From Dacryopinax spathularia (taxonomy: Eukaryota > Basidiomycota > Dacrymycetes > Dacrymycetales > Dacrymycetaceae): a stretch of DNA of 64,000 nucleotides. This document shows, in pieces, positions 38,371 to 48,885 of the stretch; the stretch's first letter is position 1, and every line of letters begins with the position of its first letter. The notes beneath the pieces are model-generated. The model searched no databases. It had not been told where the DNA came from and was given only the letters and a program-made list of their open reading frames with translations. The stretch is taken from positions 620,001-684,000 of the forward strand of contig JBBPFI010000005.1 in the NCBI GenBank assembly GCA_037974965.1, given 5' to 3'. Position numbers and translations under genes: made by a program.

Positions 38371-38760
38371 CCACTGCCCTCCCTCGCCCCGTACCGATTT
38401 TTCAGTACATCTGACACAGTCGACGCAGGACGCGAATCGGGAGCTCTGATCTGCCTGAGAAGGAGGAGAAGAACGCTGAGGAGGATGGGGCGCGTCATCC
38501 GCGTTGATTTGGTGGGGAGGAAGCGGAATGGGCGCTTGGGTCAATTATTCATTTCGCTTCAATTGGTCAGGGAGAATTCGGTGCATTAATTTTGCTTCGG
38601 AATGAGTTGTAGCTGGGGAAGCGATGTCAAGTTGGTTGGCTGTGAGTACGGTAGCGGTGGTTGAGGACCTGACCTAGAGCGGTAACGCCGATAACGGATG
38701 GGCCTTGTTCGGCGATAGTGGTTAAAAGCGTAGTGCCGACAGAAGCCGGCTTACCTCATG

Positions 38761-38770
38761 ACCTCGAACT
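38761..38770 (+). repeat. Left target-site duplication of the 15-kb element
   Basis: ACCTCGAACT lies directly before the left inverted repeat. The identical decamer follows the right inverted repeat at 53846-53855. Confidence 0.85.
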
Positions 38771-38804
38771 ATGAGGTTACAAATGGGACAAAACCCTATC
38801 CGCG
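38771..38804 (+). repeat. Left terminal inverted repeat
   Basis: ATGAGGTTAC, then AAATGGGACA and AAACCC. It matches the reverse complement of 53812-53845 with two mismatches in the first 26 bases, after which alignment needs a small gap around CGCG. Confidence 0.85.
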
Positions 38805-38819
38805 CTAGCTCAGCAAGGG

Positions 38820-39120
38820 GGTTCATCGCCGGTTCACTGCCGGTTCACCCTCCACTCACCCTCCACTCACCCTTCACTCCCTATTCACCCTCTGTTCACT
38901 TCTCGTTCACCTCCTACTCACCCTCCATTCCTCCCTCACTCTCCTTTCACTCTCACTTCACTCTCAGCTCACTCTCTGCTCACTCTCTGTTCACTTCCAT
39001 AGTTATCTAGACTATTCACCCTAGTTTCACTCGCTCGCAATGAAAGCGCCAGGTTCACCCCTGGATCATCGCCATTTCACCCTCGCCTCACGCTAGGCTC
39101 ACCCTACAATCACTCTCCCC
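38820..39120 (+). repeat. Left subterminal array of TTCACCC/CTCACCC units
   Basis: About 300 bases are built of irregularly spaced TTCACC(C), CTCACCC and CACTCTC units, for example GGTTCACCCTCCACTCACCC and repeats of CACTCTCNGCTCACTCTC. The opposite end of the element carries the same units in reverse complement. Subterminal repeats of this kind usually bind the element's transposase. Confidence 0.8.
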
Positions 39121-39323
39121 TCATCGCTGCCTCCCCCGAAGATGTACACATTTGGGCGAACCCCGGGGCTCCCGGGTGCGAATGGTATACCTGGCTTCCC
39201 GGGCTGCCCTGGACTCTGTACGCTTTCTCTGGGGTCCTTTTGGGACGGGCTCCCCTGACTGACTCCGCTGATGTAGTGGCCGTCCCCAACTACGGTAATC
39301 GCATTTTCCTCGACCGTCGCCAT
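39099..39323 (-). CDS. Small Gly-X-Pro-patched protein at the left end
   Basis: A single frame of 74 aa from the ATG at 39323, reading outward from the element and divergent from the large gene at 39,547. It carries the patch SPGQPGKPGIPFAPGSPG in the same P-G-X frame as the other element proteins. No family is recognised. Its end overlaps the subterminal array, so it could be a remnant or a frame accident supported only by the patch. Confidence 0.35.
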   Translation of the reverse strand: MATVEENAITVVGDGHYISGVSQGSPSQKDPRESVQSPGQPGKPGIPFAPGSPGVRPNVYIFGGGSDEGRVIVG

Positions 39324-39546
39324 CAATCGAGATTATGGGCGACCGTTTTTTGCCTAGGGGAAGTGCAAGAATCCCGTGACTTTGCCCTCCTTTGTTTACG
39401 CGTCCCATTTTCTCACCGTCACCCCGACAAATCGCTTCCCGTTTACGGCCTTCATCCCTCGTACTCTATCTGCCTCTTCGTACTCAGCATCGAGCGGCCT
39501 TTCTATTCGGGCACACCTCCCACACATCCAACAATCTTCGACAGCC

Positions 39547-42500
39547 ATGGATCCTCCGTATCGCCCTGCATCGTCGGTTCCAGTTCCGCACCGTCCTGCC
39601 TTGGTACAGCCGGTGTTCAATCCCGCCAATAGCCTCGCCCGGATTCCCGGTATACCCATGGCGCCTGCGACTTTTCTTCAGCGCCTAGAGGCACAAGAAG
39701 GCGCAACCGCGAACAGCGATCGGCTCTCTGCCTCTGCTCGTCACCCTCCCGAGCAAAGGTACGGCCGAGGTGGTAGGAGAGGTGGAGCTTTGTCGAGGGC
39801 TGGGGGAACATTGGGTTCTCGCAACGAACGGGGGTTCGGTAACGGGAGTACAGAGGAGGCCGGCGTGCCTGGGATCCCCGGGATCCCAGGGAATACCGGG
39901 CATCCCGGGACAGGCGGAGATCGTCAGAGGGACGCCGGCACCGCACCAGACAGGAACGATCGACGGGCGCAGGTGTACATCATGATCCTCCCTTGCCCTG
40001 TACGTCTCCCTTCTTTTCTCCCATTCACTGCAAACTTGCTCACCATCCTCAGCTGGGTGGCATCGACCGCGTTTTTCCGTTTGTCGACGAGCAAGGATCC
40101 CGTCCTTACACTGGACTTCATGCTGATGGGCTAGCCACCATGCTTGAGCGTTTCAAGCCTCTTGGCCTGGCGTACGAGGTCAATCCGGCTGTCGCATCAT
40201 TCGAAGATCTCAACACGGCTCTGCTGGCCCACATGGAACGGTACGGGCTACATTTTCCCGGTCCTGCAAACGACGCAGACGACGATGCTCGTGTTACCCG
40301 CCCGGCCACAGCGTACAGAGGCAGGCACGCATACACGATCTTCACCCCATTGCTATATCACTTCGTGCGGCCGGCTGACCAAAGAAGCGATATCCCAGGC
40401 CCGTATCAGATCTACAACATGCCGACTGTCACCAAAGTTCACGCGCAGCTCAAGAGCGTGTATCGTCGTTGGCGAGCAAGCGACACTGGACGCCGGTTTG
40501 CAGCCCACTTGGCTTTCATTGGTTCGCTCACTGAACTGCCAATCCAGCCTTCATATTGCTAACAATACGCTCCTTTAGTTCCACGCTATGGCGGTGTTCC
40601 TGGATTTCTGCCCGACAGCCTGCAACGTGGCCCTGGAAGGCATCTGTGCTTCATTCGATGCGCTCTGCATCGTCTGTCCCATAGCGATCCCGATTCCTCT
40701 CATCTTGATGATTCGTGCCTTGGCGCTGATTGCATTGTGCCCCTTCCATCTGAGGGCACGCGAATGATCAATAGGTCCACGCCTTTCCCTGGCTTCCCAG
40801 GAAACCCACCCGCCGTAGCTACGCCCGTCGTCGGTCCTTCGGCAGACTTGGCACCCCAACAACCTGTGCCTACGACCCCTTCGACACGGTTGCCCTCCCC
40901 TTTGTCTCTTTGGGAATCAATGAGAGCAGAAGGCAGAACGCCACAGCAGAACGCTCCATCTCAGCAGTTGGTGCAAGGTGACAGCGCAGAAATCGCTGCA
41001 ACAGGCCCAGCATCGTCCCCTCATCTATCGCCATCGCCGTCTCCCAGAACTCCAAGCGAAACTCGACTGGCTGCATCCCAGGGAGAAACAGGCGCCCCAA
41101 TGGCCCAGGGAAGCCCGGGAATTCAGGGACGCCCGGGAATACAGGGGCGCCCAAGATCCACGTCCCCCTCACCACTGCGTCCTGCATCAGCACGTTCACC
41201 TCCCTGGCCGCTGTCGCCTGGTCGGCGCCGTGTAAGAGCACGCCAGCATTCTCCAGTTCGTTCCTACGTTCTACTCAGTGACGACGACTTCCCTGGCTCC
41301 TCAACGGTTGGCGTTTTCACCGCGGATCCGGATTCGGAGGGAGATGACCATGAGCCCAATTCTCCAGGTATGCCCCACTCGTCTGACTCGGGTATACTTA
41401 TTCATCATCTGTACCAGTTTGGCAGCCTCTCGAGCTCGAAACCGCTTTCACCTCCGCCGAGTCCTTGCGCTGGTCCCGAGAAGCCCGGGCCTTCATGGAT
41501 TCCCCCCCCGGTGAGAATGCTACGCCCTTCGAGGCTTACACCTATCCGGGCCAGCCATCTTCTCACACGGAGACGGCCATCGAAGCGCTTGCCGGCCAGA
41601 TAGCGTCTGACCTTTGGGGATTGCTCGGCAATGCATTCCCCAGCCCATACTCTAGGAGGCCTTCCCCTCCAGACGAGGTCCGACAGGCTCTGAAGTACTT
41701 CTGTGCTTCGCTCACGCCCCCGCATTTCAAGGTGGAGATGTAGGTGAGAGCAAGCTTGGCAGCCGCACTTCGCTGACTTATGCCATAGTTTTGCTCGAGC
41801 TGTGGTACCCGGCGGAGCCCGACGGCTGGTAACTATGGGTATCGGGCCCAGCCGAGTCACCTTTCACAGAGCGATGGAACTCTATTTTGCGAAGAAACGA
41901 CAGTCCTACACCACGACCGTGGATGACTTCATTGGAATCAACCCTTCTCAGGGGTATTCCTACACCGACAGCCTATACTGGACTGGTTTGGGCATTTTGT
42001 CATCTATATGGATCTTATCTTGCCAGACCGCTCCTTTTAACTTGTCTCCCTTTCTTCTCCTCGTGGCTGCTTCGGACGATTTTGAAGGCGGCATGCAACT
42101 TTGCGAAAAAGCCGCATTTATTCGTGCCTTTGCGCCGAGGGCCGCTGACTGGCTCAGCTCTTGGGATCGCCTTGCCAAGGACCATGTGATCGACCCATCT
42201 CCTGCGCAGCGGAGCTGTACATCTCAAGGCAAGTACAAAATGTTGGATTTTGCACATCGCCTGGATGCAATTGATGTGGTGCGTTCCATTCCTCCGTTTC
42301 GGTTGGATCGCACCTGTCTGACTCACTTTAGGACGTCCCCGATGATATCATCAGCTGGAAAATGACAAGAGCGGAACATCGCTCCATTCAAATCCGTCTG
42401 CGTAATCATTTTCTCTTTGGTCATGCTGAAGTCAGCAGTACAGTTCCGCAAATAGCGGCTTTCATGACCGGGCTGCGCCATTTTGAACGGCTTAGAAGGG

Positions 42501-43189
42501 TGAGTCAACTTGTTACCCGTGTCCCTCGCGATCGATTGATATTACACCAGTACTATGTCCACCGGGCGTTCTCGGACTTCCCTACCTTCCTGGCAGTCCT
42601 GTACCGCGATATCACACTGGACCCCGACACGTACTTGATGCAACGAGTTCGTTGGCATTCGGCGAATCCAGATGGGTCATGGCAGACCTGGTTGGATTTA
42701 AAAAACGCAATCTCCCGCTTCATTAGACGCCCGGGCCTCCCGGGACTCACATCATCACCTGGGAGCGACGGGCTACGGGCGGTCTATGCGACCCTGGGAT
42801 CACAAGGAAACCTGCCCCCTGTGGAGTCACCCGATATGCAGCGTCCGAACATTCGAAGACTGCTGCTGGATGTCGCTGTTCTAGGAGTGGAGCGGGCTCC
42901 CTCCTCCCTCCTCTACCGAGTACGTCTTCGCTTTGGATTTACGTCTTGCATGGCTCACCAGGGTGCACAGATTGAGATCGTACCCAACATGGTCGAGATT
43001 CCCGGCATTCAGGGGCCTCAGCTCAGCTCAGAAACCCTCCTCACCGCTCGGGTTTGCTTCTCGTTACTGCGCATCGACTATGGATCAAGGCTCCATGCCC
43101 TAGCTGTGGATGACGATGACGGCGAGGAGTTCGATAGGGTGTTTCTAGCTACTCTGTTGACCTCTGGGAAGAACTTCAACACCGTGTAG
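39547..43189 (+). CDS. 1092-aa element protein with diverged HECT-like C-terminal region
   Basis: The eight-exon model is join(39547..39999, 40053..40521, 40579..41367, 41418..41739, 41789..42278, 42332..42499, 42551..42919, 42971..43189). All phases close; introns are 49-57 bases with good branch points (GCTAAC, GCTGACT). The last two introns (42500-42550, 42920-42970) are 51 bases and lack in-frame stops, so retention is possible. The N-terminal half is Pro/Ser/Arg-rich with several Gly-X-Pro patches (GVPGIPGIPG, FPGFPGNPP, SPGIQGRPG). The second half resembles a HECT ubiquitin ligase. An N-lobe-like stretch has YFAKKRQ, a LYWTGLGILSSIWIL helix and NLSPFLLL. A C-lobe-like end has LLTARVCFSLLRIDY, placing a Cys where HECT has its catalytic TCFN, and the protein finishes a few residues after a final Phe. 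The HECT assignment is inference; the gene itself is well supported. Confidence 0.7.
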
Positions 43190-43280
43190 ATCTTCGATAT
43201 TATTATGCCTAATCCTAATTCCTTCATGCTCGCACTTGGTTAGGCAGGCAAGCTTCGTTCGTTGGCTCCCGCTCTGACCT

Positions 43281-43643
43281 TTTATCAACAAAGTCGCTTG
43301 CTCCTCCAACAGCCCGCCGCCTGCTTACGATGCCTGGAGCACTACTATTGAAAGCGACACTGTGGACATCATACAGAATCCCAATCCTACATCTTGCTCC
43401 ATCTGCCCTTCGAGTCCCAGTCACCCCGGGTCTCTCAGGCATCCCGGGCATCCCGGGCATCCCGGGAAGCCAGGGGTGCACATGGGTGGGGATACCAAAT
43501 CTGTCTACCTTACCAATCCCATCTCGGAGCAGCAAGCCATTGCTGTCGTCGACAAGAAAGTGCGCGTCAATGAAGCTCCGTGGATGGCTCTGGCCAGTAT
43601 CAGCTGCCAAGAAGACGCACCGAGCTCCGTCGATGTGATGTAA
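43281..43643 (+). pseudogene. Truncated copy of the 243-aa element gene
   Basis: The frame 43281-43643 reads SPPPAYDAWSTTIESDTVDII, then NPNPTSCSICPSSPSHPG, a HPGHPGHPGKPG patch, TKSVYLTNPISEQQ and VDKKVRVNEAPWMALASISC. It is nearly identical to residues about 34-145 of the gene at 50867-51598, but it lacks that gene's N-terminal 35 residues and diverges after ISCQ. A stop lies just upstream at 43278. It is either a fragment left by duplication within the element or an exon of an unseen gene. Nothing else of note lies between it and the gene ending at 43954. Confidence 0.5.
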
Positions 43644-43953
43644 CTCGTTCAATTGTTCTGTCCAATGTACTACTACCTACTAACAGCCGATGCAAGGGTG
43701 GGTCGCGAGACGTATAGAGACAAGCTTCCGTATTGTACAACTCAAGAGAGAGAGGGGAGAGTCAAGGTCCAAGAAAAACGGGAATAAGGCGCCTCCAGGA
43801 GACAGAAGATGTCGCAGCGGGAGTTACGAGTATACCGGGTATCTCTGGAACATCTGGATTCACGGGATGAGCTGGTGACCGAGTAGAACCTGGTCAGCGA
43901 GCAAGGTGGACAAGGAGAGAGTCATCAAAACCGCTTCAATCAAAATTTTCGTG

Positions 43954-45731
43954 CTAGCATAGAAATAAGAACACGTCATCAATAAATATTGCATCAGGGC
44001 TTACGATGTCACGCTCCTCCGCATTATAGGCATTGTCGTGGAGAACCCTGTGCGTACGACCCGCATTTTCCAGCATGTTTGACGCGATGCTGCGGAGCGT
44101 AGCATTGAAAATGCGATCATTGCCGAACAGCTTGATAGCAAAGTTGAGCTTGGCATCCGTGGTAACGTCGTGTCTTGTGAGGATGTTGATTGCATCCTTA
44201 AGAACCTCCTGGATGTCCCTGTCGGGGTCACCGTTGGGATCTTCTTCCAGTTCAGGCTCCTACGAGAGGCATGAGCGCGACAACATGGGATACCTGTCAA
44301 CTCTCACCTTGCCCTTGCTACCGGCGAGAAACTTGGCCGTCTCTCGCATCTTTTCCGCCGCTTGCTCCATATTCTGTGCGAGTTTCACAAGGCCTTCACC
44401 TTCCTGTCTCAAGTGCGACGAGAAGATACGAGCATCGCTGAACAGCGTTTCCGCGAACTCCAACTTGACCGAATACCGCAGTCCCGGGCGGGCAAGGCGT
44501 TCAAGGGCTTCCTTCAATATATCAGCGGGATGCTTGCTGATCGGCTTCTTCTTCGGTCGGAACATGGCATCCGGATCCTCCTGTCATATGTGGTGAGTAG
44601 ACTCAAGAAGGAGCATATATGCGCTTACCTCCTCGTCAGACTCTTGAGTACGCCGATCCCGCTTGCCGTTGGACTATATGCGCAGTCAGGAGCACATTCG
44701 CGACCAGTGCAAGCGTCGGTGCATACATTTGTATTGGAGCTCCCGCCACCCTCGTCCCTACCCTTCCCCTTTCCTTTGGTTGAGGTGTCCAGCTTAGGTG
44801 ATTCAAAGCGGACGTTCGGACGGCGAGATTTGCGGGGAGGCGTGTCCGTTTGATCTTCGTCGTCGCTGCCAGCTTGGTGAGGAGCGGGCGTCCCGGGCGT
44901 CCCGGGTTTCCCTGGTTTCCTAGGGCCTGATGACCCCCCTCCTCCTCCTCCGCAACCGCCCTTTCCTCCACGGTTACTCCCAGAGCGGTTTGCATTCGCC
45001 TTCTTCTTCTTCTGCTCCGATTGACGCTTCTTCTGAGCCGCCCTCAACTGACGATCGAGTTTCGCGGACAGTTCGGCTGCCTCCTTGACGCTGCGTTTCC
45101 CCTTGGCGATATCTTCGCGGGCCACCTGGACGGGATCCTCCACAAGGATATCGGTTACATCGTACTGCGGGCCTTTGCCGCGTGGATAACGATGCTTGCC
45201 GGTGACGTTCAGTCCAATGCCTTGCTTGCGACGTGCCTGGACAGCCTCGGCTTGTTCTATCAGTCCCAGTAGTCAGTATATGCGGGCGGGCGGATGGGCG
45301 ACACGCGGCTTACCCCAATGACCACACTTGCACTCCGGGTCATCTTCAAAGCAGCACGCTGGAGGTGTGTTAGTCTATGAGCGAAGCAAGCAAGCTAGCG
45401 AATACATACCGTAGACGGTCCGTCCCATTCTGGTGAAGATCTCCTTAGCGATACGGACGTGCTTACAAACCTCCTTACGGTAGCCATCCGCTTGGCTCAA
45501 GAAGAATTCGCCTTGAAAGTTGTAGACGGTGAGCATGCCGTCGTCGGTGGTGTCGTCGTCGGAGTTGTGCTCGGACGACGACTCGTCTGGGTTGTCTGTG
45601 TCATCGGGAGACCCGGGAGCACCTGGACTCCCGGTGCTCCCTTTGTTGTTGAGGATCTCAATGTCGCTCTCGTCCAACTGAGGCGGCGACGGTGTACGAC
45701 GAGTGTGACGGCGGACAAGTATTCCAGGCAT
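43954..45731 (-). CDS. 506-aa element protein with Cys-rich motif and duplicated helical domain
   Basis: The six-exon model is complement(43954..44259, 44308..44580, 44629..44673, 44727..45256, 45314..45358, 45410..45731). Introns are 48-57 bases, and every phase closes. The order is an acidic N terminus with the patch STGSPGAPGSP; then a tiny exon giving CCFEDDPECKCGHW, a possible metal site; then a basic coiled-coil-like Lys/Arg stretch (QLRAAQKKRQSEQKKKK). A Gly-rich segment with KPGKPGTPGTP follows. Last are two related helical units of about 60 residues: DILKEALERLARPGLR..LKFAE-type with LFSDARIF, and DIQEVLKDAINILTRHDV..LNFAIKLFGNDRIF. The duplicated unit (alpha-helical, [DN][AD]RIF motif) is not one I recognise. 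Function unknown. Confidence 0.7.
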
Positions 45732-46064
45732 TGTGTATGCGCTTGTCTTCGACCAAGTTGACCTCGGGCAGGCTCAGGACTGGTTTGTAGCACGGGATTG
45801 TGAGTGATTATGTTGAGTTGTCAAGTCTGATGTTAAGAATGAGGTAGGACGTCCAAGAAGGTGAAGGTAAGAAAGAGAGATGACTTGCAAGAGAGGAGGA
45901 AGCGCCGGGTTTATGTATGCGGGCGGTTTGCGAGCCACGCGGACATTTCGGAGATTGTGATTGTGACTACAATCGCAATCGCAATCCCAACTCGCCACAA
46001 TGACTCATTCGACTGTCGCGGCACGGTGGAGGCAGTCGCTTGCATGACTGATGGGCGAGAGCAG

Positions 46065-47560
46065 TCAGGCTGTGCTTCTTCCAGCACAAAGATAGCCGGG
46101 GCCAGGTCTATCGAAGAGATCCCAGTGAGCAACGGGATTCCAGAGACGCTCGGGCCGATTGGGGTGCCCGGGGAGCGCAGGACTCGAAGGGCAGATGGAG
46201 CAAGATATAGGATTGGGATTCTGTATGATGTCCACAGCGTCGCTTTCGGCAGAGCTGGGATTGGTAAGGTAGACGGATTTGGTATCCCTACCCTTGTGCT
46301 CCCCTGGCTTCCCAGGATGCCCGGGATGCCCGGGATGCCTGAGAGACCCGGGGTGACTGGGACTCGAAGGGCAGATGGAGCAAGATGTAGGGAGTGGGAC
46401 TTGATGATGGATCGTAGAGAGCAGGGCCTTCCCTTGCCTCCCGTTGGTCGTGCCGAGTGAGATGGAACGGTCTGTAATTAAGTGACACAGTTACAACACG
46501 AGGTTAACTACTGACCAAACTGTCCTACTGGGCGGCGCCACCATTCGGGATGTAGCCTTTGTATGTTCCTCTCCAAGGTCTGGCGTCTCGTCGTCCTTGC
46601 GGCAGCGGCTATGACGCCAGCAGGCGTGCCTTCGCAGATCGCTGAGCGTGCAGCACTAGAGGGAGCGAAACAGTAGCCAACAATTCCGGCCGTGATCAGC
46701 TTCTGCCGGCCGACCTCCGTCATATTGTCCTCGCTATCCCAACAATGACGCCTTTGATGAAACCAATCCCGCTGGAAGTCCCAGAATGCCCGAAGCCGCT
46801 TCAACTTAGTGCGGTAGTTGTCCAGCGTACGTCGGGAAGTTTCTCTCGCGCGTGGCATTTTGGTGAACCAGTGGACCAAGTCATGAGACGTGATCCTCCC
46901 ATCCCAGTCGACGGGGTCAGCGGCGATGTGGACATCTCGTTCCGCTAAGAACGTCATACCCAGTGCGGTAGCTGTCTCGTTGAACAGCTCCAGTCGCCGC
47001 ACGAACCAGATGACGGAGGAGCGGGGCACGAGCTCGCCATCCATGCGCAAGTCTTCAGAGAAGGATGTATGCACATGTGGGAAAGTGCGAGTAAGATACT
47101 GCATACGAGACTGGAAACCAGGCTGACTTGTCAGGCCGGTCGTATCGTGAGTGTTGACTTGCTGAGGCTGACCGTTGCTGTAGCTGGGCTGGTTGCGTGC
47201 TTGGCCGGGACCGTGGGAAGCACGCAATGGTTCCTCGGATTGGACGGCTTCGACCGAGACGTTCCTCTCGTGCGATGGCGTAGAAGGTGAAGGGGTGTGG
47301 GAAGGCGGCAAAACAATATCAAGAGGTCGCGAAGCGGTCGCATGCAAGTCCCGAGCCACTCGGCCCCGGTCCGGAGAAAGTGAAGGACGGGGCGAAGGAG
47401 TGCGAGGTGGGGTGTGCGGCACCATCCCCATGATGCTGCGTCGGGGAGCGGATAATGCTACCAGATATAGCACATATACCTTCCCCACATACCAACTCCT
47501 CGGTACGTTGGGGGGCAACGTCGCGATGAATCGCTGTGTGCGGGGATCGCCATGATCCAT
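46065..47560 (-). CDS. 464-aa element protein, Pro-rich with C-terminal Gly-X-Pro module
   Basis: The three-exon model is complement(46065..46471, 46516..47435, 47493..47560). Introns have GTATGT and GTCAGT donors, and the phases close exactly on the stop at 46065. After a Ser/Pro-rich N terminus (HTPPRTPSPRPSLSPDR) comes a folded-looking central part: SSVIWFVRRLELFNETATALG, HDLVHWFTKMPRA, RRTLDNYRTKLKRLRAFWDF, LHPEWWRRPVGQFG. The last exon adds the module SCSICPSSPSHPG, a HPGHPGHPGKPG patch and TKSVYLTNP. A second, partial repeat of the module follows (VDIIQNPNPISCSICPSSP). The same module is in the genes at 43.3 and 51 kb, so it has been copied between element genes. The central part could be a DNA-binding domain, given its basic helices, but I recognise no family. 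Confidence 0.65.
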
Positions 47561-47904
47561 GGGGAACAGGGAAGCCAAGGAGCCCAGGGAATCCTGAATA
47601 TCCTGGTCGTCCGAGAGGATGTTGCCCAACGTGCCAAGGACCAGGTGCGAATGGAATGAGCTACTGTTGGTGGAAGGGATCCGGGAGGTGGCTAGCGCAA
47701 AGTTGCTGTATCGGGGCGATAAAAACCGGGATAATCCATGGGAAGGAACAGTTGCAGAGGTGCGGAAGATCCTTCGGAGGAGGAGGAGAGGGGATGCATC
47801 TTGAGGCCGATTTGTTTTCATCTTTGCACGGCTGTAAGGGACGCCTTTTGATTGATCTGATTCGAATACGATGACAACCACCGAGAACCGAGTTTCTGTT
47901 TCAC

Positions 47905-48658
47905 TCATGAGTAAAGTGATGACGAATCAAAGGTAGGCATACCTGCTTCTCCTGGACCATGAAGTCGTGTGCCACCGTGCTCAAGCTCTGCCTGATCACC
48001 GCTCCCTGCTGCGAGCGGTGGAGGCTGTACCAGTCCATCAGGTCCTTCTATAAGCTGGACTGGCACAGCAGTATCTTCTGGGGTGGAGCCATCAGGGTTG
48101 ATCTGACCTGCGACAGAACCAGGATCGGCCGGGGGGGAGCCCACCCGGAGAGAGGGTGTCGAGGTCCTCTGGCTGCTTTGGTGGCCGGCGTCGTCGAACG
48201 GGGAGCTGGAGCGCGCCCCTGGACTCCCTGGACTCCCTGGACTCCCTGGCATCTCAGGAGGGAAGGGAGGACCAATACGCTCCCTTGCAAGCCTGACGAC
48301 GGACCCAAGGTACCTGCCTCAGATTCAGTTACGATCCATTCACGGCCTTCGACTTGACTCATACATACAAGTTCATGCTTTCGTAGACGCCTCCTGCAAG
48401 CTCGCTATTGTCATTATGTCCCTCCCTCCCTCCGCCTGTCACATCCCCTCCTTCTCCAAGAGGCTCGATGGCGCCTGTCGCTCGTGCGGTTGATGCACTG
48501 GTGTCGGTCGTCAGGGTCGAGGTGGAGGGAGGAAGTTCGTTGAGTTGGCTCGGTCCGCCCAAAGCGCCGAGGGTTGGGGAAGGGGGATTGCCAGCACTGC
48601 GGCTGGCGCCTCTGATGCGTCGCTGATGCCGTGTCAAGTAGTGAGGTTCCATGGGCAT
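47905..48658 (-). CDS. 231-aa low-complexity element protein
   Basis: The two-exon model is complement(47905..48313, 48369..48658). The 55-base intron has a GTATGT donor, and the join gives NLYLGSVVRLARERIGPPFP. The protein is largely disordered (Ser/Thr/Gly/Pro-rich), with the patch EMPGSPGSPGSPGARSSSP in the middle. No domain is recognised. Upstream on the same strand (48.74-48.80 kb) another patch (PGCPGIPGLQLRG) is open in a different frame and may belong to an unmodelled 5' exon. It lies between the integrase gene and the 464-aa gene, all transcribed leftward. Confidence 0.5.
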
Positions 48659-48885
48659 GAGGCCAAGGATATTGAGGAGAGATACAAAGATTGCTTGGTC
48701 GCCTGGACACGTTGGATTTCAGGGTCTTTTCCAGTGGGCGCTTTCCCCCTCAGCTGCAGGCCAGGGATTCCCGGGCAACCAGGGAAGAACAGATTGACAG
48801 GCATCAACACGAATTACTTTTGCAGGTGCTAGTTACATCGGATCCATAATGGATCAGCTGACAGAGGGAGATACGGGAGATACGT

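Noticed and set aside
46745-47874. Several plus-strand frames opposite the 464-aa element gene
   Set aside because: Antisense shadows: the minus-strand model has matching splice sites and the shared module, the plus frames have neither.
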